A stretch of 13,183 nt of DNA from JAIEPW01 sp964406035 (lineage in GTDB: Bacteria; Acidobacteriota; Terriglobia; Bryobacterales; Bryobacteraceae). The first letter of the stretch is position 1, and every line of letters begins with the position of its first letter. Positions 6,573 through 12,164 of the stretch are shown piece by piece. The notes beneath the pieces are model-generated. The model searched no databases. It was not told where the DNA came from and worked only from the letters and a program-made list of their open reading frames with translations. The stretch spans positions 1-13,183 of the forward strand of contig CAYOQB010000142.1 in the NCBI GenBank assembly GCA_964406035.1, read 5' to 3'. The translations under genes and the position numbers were made by a program.

Positions 6573-7373
6573 GTTCGGCGCTTCGATGGAGCGGAGCTTC
6601 ACCTTGGGCGCGGCTTCGCTGGAAAACACCACCAGCCGCAACCACAGGCGGATCAACTGTTGCAGCGTGTTCAACAGGCTGCGGACGCGGAAGAACTGCG
6701 ACCGCCCGTGCAGCCGGGGGTAGTGCCGCACGCCGACCTCGCGGATGCGGCAGCCGGTCAGCTCGATGCCGCGCACCAGTTCCACGCAGATGGTGCCGCT
6801 GGTGGAGGTGAGCTTCAGGGCTTCCAGAACCTCGCGGCGGATGAGGCGGAAGTCGCAGTCGATGTCGCGGAGCTTGACGCGGAACAGGAAGCGCGCGAAG
6901 CGGTTATAGGTGTTGCCGATCCAGATGCGATGCCGCGGATCGTTGCGCTCCAGCTTGTAGCCGTTCACCAGCGCGACATCGGGCGCCATCAGTTGCAGCA
7001 GGTTGGGCAACTCGCCGACATCGTACTGCCCGTCGCCGTCAGTGTAGAACACCAGGTCCTTTTGCGCGGCGGCGAACCCGCTGCGCAGCGCCGCCCCGTA
7101 GCCCCGGTTTTCCGGGTGCGTGATCACCCGCAGCCGGGATCCGAACTCCTGCTGCAGGCGCGCCAGCACGGCGGCGGTGTCGTCGAAGCTGCCGTCATTG
7201 ATGACGATGACCTCGAAGTCGCTGGCGCAGGTGTTGAGGACGGAAAAGGTTCGCGCGATCAGCTTGGGGAGCGACGGCGCGTCGTTGTAAGCCGGGAAGA
7301 AGACCGAGATCGGCTCGTTCAAACCGCTCTTACTGTAGCACAAGGGGTTTGCGGGGGGCAGTCCTGGAACCAT
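6546..7373 (-). CDS. Family 2 glycosyltransferase (DPM1-like, GT-A fold)
   Basis: The protein has 275 residues from ATG at 7373. It should transfer a sugar from a nucleotide donor, in this subfamily often to a polyprenyl phosphate or lipid carrier. The GT-A signature is complete: SVFFPAYNDAPSL near the start, EVIVINDGSFDDT (54-66), HPENRGYGAALRSGF (86-100), and the metal-binding FYTDGDGQYDVGEL with Asp112 and Asp114. Further on are RDIDCDFRLIRREVL (169-183) and VRHYPRLHGRSQFFR (215-229). The C-terminus has an amphipathic helix but no clear membrane span, so membrane contact would be peripheral. The start is uncertain. TTG 7394, ATG 7373 and TTG 7322 are all in frame, and the last gives MNEPISVFF, where family members usually begin, with a weak AAGAG before it. 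The gene ends inside the aminotransferase gene (27-base convergent overlap), so no terminator can lie between them. Confidence 0.87.
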   Translation of the reverse strand: MVPGLPPANPLCYSKSGLNEPISVFFPAYNDAPSLPKLIARTFSVLNTCASDFEVIVINDGSFDDTAAVLARLQQEFGSRLRVITHPENRGYGAALRSGFAAAQKDLVFYTDGDGQYDVGELPNLLQLMAPDVALVNGYKLERNDPRHRIWIGNTYNRFARFLFRVKLRDIDCDFRLIRREVLEALKLTSTSGTICVELVRGIELTGCRIREVGVRHYPRLHGRSQFFRVRSLLNTLQQLIRLWLRLVVFSSEAAPKVKLRSIEAPNSMAAHGDQ

Positions 7374-7423
7374 GTGACCAGGTAATGGAGGCAAACCCCG
7401 GCCCGCGCACCGGGGGAACCCCC
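7344..7423 (-). promoter_or_regulatory. Nested inverted repeats around the glycosyltransferase start
   Basis: A perfect 9-base inverted repeat GGGGTTTGC (7344-7352) / GCAAACCCC (7391-7399) encloses CCTGG (7363-7367) / CCAGG (7378-7382). The right arm overlaps CCCCGG (7396-7401), which can instead pair with CCGGGG (7410-7415). GGGGG (7412-7416) is also complementary to CCCCC (7419-7423). These stems are mutually exclusive. If translation starts at TTG 7322, all of this is leader RNA. If it starts at ATG 7373, that codon sits in the inner loop. No U-run follows. Confidence 0.35.
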
Positions 7424-7557
7424 TAGAGCGCCTAAGGCGAACTCCCGTTCTCCTGGCGATTATCCCCTAGTCCCGTCAAATTCTTGAAAAACAAAGCGGT
7501 TTCGCGGATAGAATTCGGGTACATCCTTGTTCAGGACTCGCTGTTCCGAGCCGATAG

Positions 7558-8820
7558 ATGGATTTCGGGCCTATGGATTGTAAGTACTGCGGAAAGCCGG
7601 TTGGACTCCTGCGAAAGCTGGGTAAGCACTCCTTCTGCAGCGATGCGCATCAGCAGAAGTGGATGCAGGAGCACGAAGCTTTGGCGTTGAGCCGGCTGCA
7701 GGAATCGTGGGCGGCGGCCAAGGCGGGTCCGGCGCCATCGCTTGCGGCGGGATCGGCGCCCGCGCCTGCGCCCGCGCCTGCCGCGGATCCGGCGCCGGCG
7801 GTGGCGGCTGTAGCTGTCGTCAAGGAACCCGAGCCGGTGGAAGTGCGTGGCTTCTTGAGCGAGGCGGCGGTGGCCGCGCGGGCTCCCAAGGCGGTGGCGG
7901 GGCTGGCGCCCGGCGATCCCTTGCGGGACGAGAGCGGGCAGGAGCCGGTTCGCCCGGTACTGCGCGCCGGCACCCTTTGGAATCCCGAGGAAGCAGCAGT
8001 GCAAGCGCCCGCCGATCCGCCGGTGGCCGGCGCGGTTGCGCTGGCAATTGGAGACGGCGCGGCGGGGCAGTTGGGGACGCCAGCCGTTGCCGTGGAACCG
8101 TTGTCGCCGCGGGATTCGGGGGCGGAATTGCCGGCCAGTGACGTTGCTCTCGATACGCTACCGGAGCTCGAAGGGGTGCCGGTGGAGACGGTCGCGCCGC
8201 GGATCGCCGCCTACGCCGCCTCGCAGTCCGAACCGGAACCGGTTGCGTTTGCCTCGGAATCGCATGTTCCGGAGGCGCGGAGCGAGCCGGCGGTGCAACC
8301 GTTGCCGGTGGCGGGCGGGCTGCCGTACACGCCGGAGTTCGCGGGATCGCCGTGCGTGGCGGTTACGTTCGCCGAAGCGGTGGAGTTTGCGGTCGCGGTG
8401 GCGATTCCCGGGCGCGGGATCGCGGGAGGTTCGCTGCCGCCAGTCGCCGACGATGCGGCGGCGCCGGGCTTCGTGGCGATTGCGTTGGAAGCGTCCTGGA
8501 GCGGCTTGGTGGCGCAGGAGCCGGAGCAGGAGCAGGCGCAGGAGCGGGAAGAACCGGTCCCACCGGAAGCCGGGCTGGCGAAGATCCGCTTTAGGGTGGA
8601 AGTTTTCGACGGCGGCCTGCGGGTAAGCGGCGGAGAACTGCCGCAGGAGTTCCAGCCGCGGGCGCAATTCGGATTGCGGCTGCGGCCCACGCCGGCGCCG
8701 GTGCTGTCGTTTCGCGCGCGAGTGGCGCCGGTGCCGCTGCAGTTCCGCCTTCCGGCCGCGACCGCCGGCTCACCGGACCTGAAGCCGCGGCGCATCCGGC
8801 TGGGGAACGGGGAGAACTAA
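7558..8820 (+). CDS. Unrecognised protein: N-terminal zinc-knuckle-like motif plus Ala/Pro/Glu-rich body
   Basis: The protein has 420 residues and I do not recognise the family. The N-terminus reads MDCKYCGKPVGLLRK, then HSFCSDAHQQKW. The spacing C8-x2-C11-x15-C27-x3-H31 resembles a small FCS/MYM-like zinc finger, with His in place of the usual last Cys. Residues about 52-87 are an Ala-Pro linker, partly from a 12-base tandem duplication at 7756-7779 (APAP twice). Residues 88-330 are low-complexity, acidic and Ala/Val/Pro/Glu-rich, probably disordered, with a QEQAQEREE stretch near 323. The last about 85 residues (KIRFRVEVFDGGLRVSGGEL, then alternating FGLRLRP, FRARVAP, LQFRLPA) look like beta strands and may be the only folded C-terminal part. 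It has no signal peptide and no membrane span. An inner ATG at 7573 would begin directly at MDCKYCG and is a fair alternative. The TPR gene follows after 4 bases, so the two are cotranscribed and may interact. Confidence 0.72.
   Translation: MDFGPMDCKYCGKPVGLLRKLGKHSFCSDAHQQKWMQEHEALALSRLQESWAAAKAGPAPSLAAGSAPAPAPAPAADPAPAVAAVAVVKEPEPVEVRGFLSEAAVAARAPKAVAGLAPGDPLRDESGQEPVRPVLRAGTLWNPEEAAVQAPADPPVAGAVALAIGDGAAGQLGTPAVAVEPLSPRDSGAELPASDVALDTLPELEGVPVETVAPRIAAYAASQSEPEPVAFASESHVPEARSEPAVQPLPVAGGLPYTPEFAGSPCVAVTFAEAVEFAVAVAIPGRGIAGGSLPPVADDAAAPGFVAIALEASWSGLVAQEPEQEQAQEREEPVPPEAGLAKIRFRVEVFDGGLRVSGGELPQEFQPRAQFGLRLRPTPAPVLSFRARVAPVPLQFRLPAATAGSPDLKPRRIRLGNGEN
7756..7779 (+). repeat. 12-base tandem duplication encoding APAP twice
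   Basis: GCGCCCGCGCCT occurs twice back to back and in frame, giving residues 67-74 of the zinc-motif protein. It extends the Ala-Pro linker, probably by replication slippage. Confidence 0.8.
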
Positions 8821-8824
8821 GATC

Positions 8825-10315
8825 ATGGCGCGATTCCATCTGCAGCGAACCGTCGAAGCGCCTGCCGCCCCGGCGGCTCCGTCCCCGGCGGACCCGCGCA
8901 CGGCGATCGAGCAGTTGCGGCAGGCGGGCGGCGACGCGAGCAAGCCGGAAACGTACCTGACCATCGCCCGGCTGCAGATGGAATTGCAGTCCTTCGAGGA
9001 AGCGATCGAGAGCCTGACGCGCTGCCTGGAACTGGACGCGTCCAATTGGACGGCGCGCCTGAACCTGGCGAAGTGTTATGAAAAGCTGAACCGCTGGCAG
9101 AGCGCCGCGGCGGAGTTCCGGGCGGCCTTGGAACTCGATCCGGATCGCGCGGAAGCGCAGGTCGGGCTGGGCATTTGCCTGCTGCACCTGAACAAGCCGG
9201 CCGAGGCGATGCGCTCCTTCGAGATCGCGCTGGAGCGCAATCCCAAGGATCAGGCGGCGATGACCGGCCGGCATGCGGCGGAGATGCTGCTGGCGAGGCT
9301 GCAGCAATCGGGCAAGCGGTTTGGCAAGATCCGGCCGGACGCGGCGGCGCCGGTGGTGGAGGAAGCTCCGGACCTGCGGCCCAGCCTGCTGGCGCTGATC
9401 GAGAAGACGATCGAGACCGGAGATTTGGAAGGCGCGTCGCGTTATTCCGAGGAATTGCTGCGGGCTGGGACGCCGGATTTCGCGGCGTGGATGAGCGCGG
9501 GCTGGGCGCGGCATGCTTCCGAGGATTATTCGGGCGCGCGCGAGGCCTACCGGCAGGCGGCGGCGCTGCGGCCGGAAAGCGCCGACGCGTGGTTGAACGC
9601 AGGCATCGCCTCGCAGCAGTTGGGGGATGTGCGGGCCGCGCGCGAAGCCCTGGAAGCGGCTTTGCAGGCGGAGCCCGGCTGCCGGCAGGCGGCCTGGAAT
9701 CTGGCGTTGCTGCAGGAACAGGCGGGCGATCTGCGCGAGGCCGAGCGCCTGTACGAGATGCTGTCGGCTGGCGAGCCCGCCGCCGAACCGGCATTCCGGC
9801 TGGGCGTGCTGCGTATGGAGCGGGGCGAGTTCGCGGCCGCGGCGGCGGCTTTTGAAGCGGCCATCGCCGGGCGCGCCGGCTGGCCGGAAGCTTCGCTGCA
9901 CCTGGCGGTGACGAACTGGAAGCTGGGCCGCAGCGATGCGGCGCGCAACGCGTTCGCGGCGGTGCTGGAAGGCGAACCCGAGAATGTCGAGGCCCTGTTC
10001 GGGCTGGCGGTCCTGGCCCTGGATGGGGAGGACGCGGCGCGGGCGATGGAGCTGCTGCGGCGGATGATCGAACTGGGCGAGAAGCAGCCGGCGCTGGCCT
10101 TCAACATCGCCATGTTGCTGGAGAAGCGCGGCGCGCCGGCCGCGGATCTGGCGTGGCTGTACGGGCATGCGGTGGAAGCCGACGCGGAGTTCGCCGATGC
10201 CTGGCTGAATCTGGGCAACGTGTTGGAGGCGCTGGGCGAGCGGGATCGGGCGGTGGCGTGCTGGCGGAAGGCGATGGAACAGAAGCCGGAGCTGGCGCGG
10301 GGCTACTTCGGCTGA
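8825..10315 (+). CDS. Multi-TPR repeat protein (about 12 repeats)
   Basis: The protein has 496 residues, made almost wholly of 34-residue tetratricopeptide repeats forming a helical scaffold for protein binding. After an Ala/Pro-rich N-terminus (1-25), three repeats cover about 42-143, for example WTARLNLAKCYEKLNRWQSA with LELDPDR at the end. A basic linker (SGKRFGKIRPD) and an acidic segment follow. About nine more repeats run from 183 to the C-terminus, ending with the best match, ADAWLNLGNVLEALGERDRA. No signal peptide, membrane span or catalytic domain is seen, so it looks cytosolic and acts through partners. GGAG at 8811-8814, inside the end of the preceding gene, is the Shine-Dalgarno, ten bases before ATG. 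The gene is coupled to the zinc-motif gene and lies 83 bases before fliD. TPR proteins act as flagellar or pilus assembly factors in some bacteria, but that role here is inferred from position only. Confidence 0.85.
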   Translation: MARFHLQRTVEAPAAPAAPSPADPRTAIEQLRQAGGDASKPETYLTIARLQMELQSFEEAIESLTRCLELDASNWTARLNLAKCYEKLNRWQSAAAEFRAALELDPDRAEAQVGLGICLLHLNKPAEAMRSFEIALERNPKDQAAMTGRHAAEMLLARLQQSGKRFGKIRPDAAAPVVEEAPDLRPSLLALIEKTIETGDLEGASRYSEELLRAGTPDFAAWMSAGWARHASEDYSGAREAYRQAAALRPESADAWLNAGIASQQLGDVRAAREALEAALQAEPGCRQAAWNLALLQEQAGDLREAERLYEMLSAGEPAAEPAFRLGVLRMERGEFAAAAAAFEAAIAGRAGWPEASLHLAVTNWKLGRSDAARNAFAAVLEGEPENVEALFGLAVLALDGEDAARAMELLRRMIELGEKQPALAFNIAMLLEKRGAPAADLAWLYGHAVEADAEFADAWLNLGNVLEALGERDRAVACWRKAMEQKPELARGYFG

Positions 10316-10374
10316 GCCCTGGCCACGGGGGTAACGACACCGGACTAACCTGAGTCACGAACCTCCGCCCTTCC

Positions 10375-10382
10375 TCCGATAA
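10375..10382 (+). promoter_or_regulatory. Possible flagellar sigma-28 (FliA) -10 box before fliD
   Basis: TCCGATAA matches seven of eight bases of the enterobacterial FliA -10 box GCCGATAA and lies 17 bases before the fliD ATG, as expected for a late flagellar gene. The -35 half is poor, with TCAC 16 bases upstream in place of TAAA. A -10 box this close leaves a leader of only about ten bases. AGGGA (10391-10395) is a weak Shine-Dalgarno just before the ATG. Confidence 0.35.
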
Positions 10383-10398
10383 GTCCCCCAAGGGAACA

Positions 10399-11751
10399 AT
10401 GGGAATCACACCCTTATCCTTCACCGGCATCAGCTCGTTTTCCGAGGATTTGCGCACGATTTTGGAGCGCACGGTGCGGATTGCGTCGTTGCCGTTGCAG
10501 GCGCTGCAGAACGAGACGGCGGATGTGCTGACGCGGCGGACGCAGTTGGGCAGCCTGAATGTGGCGGCGGCGGCGTTTCAGAGCAGTTTTGAGGAGCTGG
10601 TGCGGGTGGCGGAGAACAAGGCGCTGGCGGCGGCGAGTTCGAACGCGGAGGCGGTGACGGCGGCGAACTCGGGGGCGACGGCGGCCGCGGCGTACACGTT
10701 GAACGAGATCACGTCGCTGGCGGCGGCGGCGAGCGAGACATCGCTGGCGGGCTACGACAGCGGCGCGGCGGTGTCGGCGACGGGCACGGTGCGGCTTACG
10801 GTGGGGGCGCAGACGTATGACCTCGCGCTCGCGCCGGAGGAGAACAACATCGGCGGCTTGCGGGACGCGATCAACGGCCTGAACGCGGGGGTCACGGCGA
10901 ACATCCTGACCACCGGCGCCCCTGCGAACGGCAACTTCCTGGTGGTGACCGCGTCGAACCTGGGGGCGACCACGCTGGCGCTGCGCGACGATCCTGGGGG
11001 AGCGAACACCGATCTGCTGAGCGCAAGCAACCAGGGAGCCGACGCCGTGTTCCAGTTGAACGGCGTGCCGGTGACGCGCAAATCGAACACGGTGAACGAT
11101 CTGATTGGGGGGCTGACGTTCACGCTGAAACAGACTTCCGCGACGCCGATCGAGCTGTCGCTCGCCACCACGCGCTCCGAGCTGAGCGGCGCGCTGAGCG
11201 ACCTGGTAAGCAAGTACAACGCGCTGACCAGCGAGATCGACCGGCAGGTGGGCGAAAACGCGGGGCTGCTGGGCGGGGATCTGGTGGTCCGCGATCTGCA
11301 GGACAGCCTGCGGCAGGTGACCTCGTACTCGGCGGCCTCGGGCAGCATCAAGGGTCTCGCCAGCCTGGGCATTGAATTCGACAAAACCGGCGTGGCGACC
11401 TTCGAATCCGCCACCTTCCAGGCTCTATCCGATTCGCAGATCAACGAAGCTTTCGATTTCGTGGGCTCCGCCACTACCGGGCTGGGCGCGCTCGCGGCGC
11501 GTTTCCAGCAAGCCACCGATCCGGTGACCGGCAGCATCAAGATCCAGCAGGACGACTACGACCGCACCGACCGCCGCCTGCAGGAACAGATCGGGGTCCT
11601 GAACGTTCGTGTCGCCGATCTGCAGGCCAGCGTCGCGCGCCGGCTGCAAACCTACGACGCGCTTCTCGGCCAACTGGAATCGCAGCAACGCATTCTGGAC
11701 GCCAGCATCCAAAGCGTCAACTTCAGCCTGTTCGGGAAGCAGCAGGGATAA
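10399..11751 (+). CDS. fliD: Flagellar filament capping protein FliD (HAP2)
   Basis: The protein has 450 residues, a normal length for FliD. It is exported by the flagellar type III apparatus, so it has no signal peptide, and it forms the cap under which flagellin is folded into the filament. The N-terminal D0/D1 helices cover about 10-75 (LPLQALQNETADVLTRRTQL, then AFQSSFEELV). A very Ala-rich stretch follows (76-125). A Flagellin_IN-type motif spans 136-170 (TYDLALAPEENNIGGLRDAI, then GLNAGVTANIL). The FliD C domain starts about 215 (DAVFQLNGVPVTRKSNTVND, then LIGGLTFTLKQTS) and continues through SKYNALTSEID and SLGIEFDKTG. It ends in the heptad-like C-terminal helix LNVRVADLQASVARRLQTYD, which should pack with the N-terminus. 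The gene is followed after 2 bases by a FliT-like gene. No fliS or flagellin gene is in the window. Confidence 0.93.
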   Translation: MGITPLSFTGISSFSEDLRTILERTVRIASLPLQALQNETADVLTRRTQLGSLNVAAAAFQSSFEELVRVAENKALAAASSNAEAVTAANSGATAAAAYTLNEITSLAAAASETSLAGYDSGAAVSATGTVRLTVGAQTYDLALAPEENNIGGLRDAINGLNAGVTANILTTGAPANGNFLVVTASNLGATTLALRDDPGGANTDLLSASNQGADAVFQLNGVPVTRKSNTVNDLIGGLTFTLKQTSATPIELSLATTRSELSGALSDLVSKYNALTSEIDRQVGENAGLLGGDLVVRDLQDSLRQVTSYSAASGSIKGLASLGIEFDKTGVATFESATFQALSDSQINEAFDFVGSATTGLGALAARFQQATDPVTGSIKIQQDDYDRTDRRLQEQIGVLNVRVADLQASVARRLQTYDALLGQLESQQRILDASIQSVNFSLFGKQQG

Positions 11752-11753
11752 GA

Positions 11754-12080
11754 ATGCTGGCCTGGCAGACTGCGATCGAAACACTGGAGGCCGCCAACCG
11801 CCGCCTGGAAGCGACAGCGCTGGACGATTCGGCCGAGCTGGGACGCGCCGTCGAACAGCGCCAGCGCGCCCTGTGGCTGCTCGACAGTTGCGCCGGACAA
11901 TGCCCGCCGGCAATGCTCACCCGCCTCCAGGAAGTCCACCGGCAGGGCGAACTCGCCGTGGCCCGCATCCGCGACCAGCGCAACCGCGTGATCGCCGAAA
12001 TCGGCACGCTGAGCCAGATCCGGCGCGGCCTGGAAACTCAGATCGGCCCGCGGGCGTCGTTTCTGGATTGCAGCGGCTGA
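11754..12080 (+). CDS. Small helical FliT-like protein, putative FliD export chaperone
   Basis: The protein has 108 residues, predicted almost entirely helical, with coiled-coil-like runs (TAIETLEAANRRLEATAL, LTRLQEVHRQGELAVARIRD) and a basic tail (LSQIRRGLETQIGPRASFLD). It has no signal peptide. In many bacteria a small helical protein encoded right after fliD is FliT, which binds the C-terminus of FliD in the cytosol, delivers it to the export gate and can regulate flagellar transcription. Size, helical content, position and the 2-base gap all fit, but FliT proteins share little sequence, so the call rests mostly on context. AGGG at 11744-11747, inside the end of fliD, is the ribosome-binding site six bases before ATG, which favours coupled translation. 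An intrinsic terminator follows its stop by 17 bases. The frame stays open after the TGA into the downstream esterase. Confidence 0.7.
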   Translation: MLAWQTAIETLEAANRRLEATALDDSAELGRAVEQRQRALWLLDSCAGQCPPAMLTRLQEVHRQGELAVARIRDQRNRVIAEIGTLSQIRRGLETQIGPRASFLDCSG

Positions 12081-12097
12081 TACACCACCGCATTCCC

Positions 12098-12127
12098 TGG
12101 CGGAAGGCTCCCGCCACGCAGTTTTTT
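12098..12127 (+). terminator. Intrinsic terminator after the fliD-fliT-like unit
   Basis: The stem TGGCGG (12098-12103) / CCGCCA (12111-12116) has a seven-base loop. A run of six T (12122-12127) follows five bases later. It stands 17 bases after the stop of the FliT-like gene. The T-run directly abuts the Shine-Dalgarno of the next gene, so read-through of this terminator, or a promoter within it, would be needed to include that site. Confidence 0.65.
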
Positions 12128-12164
12128 GGAGGTAACCCTGGCTGCGCACCACGGTATCAGGGAA
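12128..12164 (+). promoter_or_regulatory. Strong Shine-Dalgarno separated from ATG by a possible bridging hairpin
   Basis: GGAGG (12128-12132, within GGAGGTAA) is an excellent ribosome-binding site, but the ATG is at 12165, far beyond normal spacing. CCCTG (12136-12140) and CAGGG (12158-12162) can pair. Folding them out leaves three bases plus two bases, an effective spacing of five. Alternatively, an in-frame CTG at 12138 sits five bases after GGAGG and would add nine residues. Confidence 0.45.

Noticed and set aside
7412..7423. GGGGG-AA-CCCCC as an independent hairpin or terminator
   Set aside because: A two-base loop cannot form and no T-run follows. It matters only as a competitor pairing in the leader.
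7484..7514. TTGAAA...TAGAAT as a sigma-70 promoter for the zinc-motif gene
   Set aside because: The 19-base spacing is long and both hexamers are imperfect. It is possible but not strong enough to list as a feature.
8591..10168. A 525-codon minus-strand frame
   Set aside because: It is antisense to the TPR gene. The TPR reading has a periodic 34-residue pattern, while this one is Arg/Gln/Pro-rich without structure.
12126..12128. In-frame TTG as the start of the right-hand esterase
   Set aside because: It lies within the terminator T-run, has no ribosome-binding site before it, and overlaps the Shine-Dalgarno that should serve the real start.
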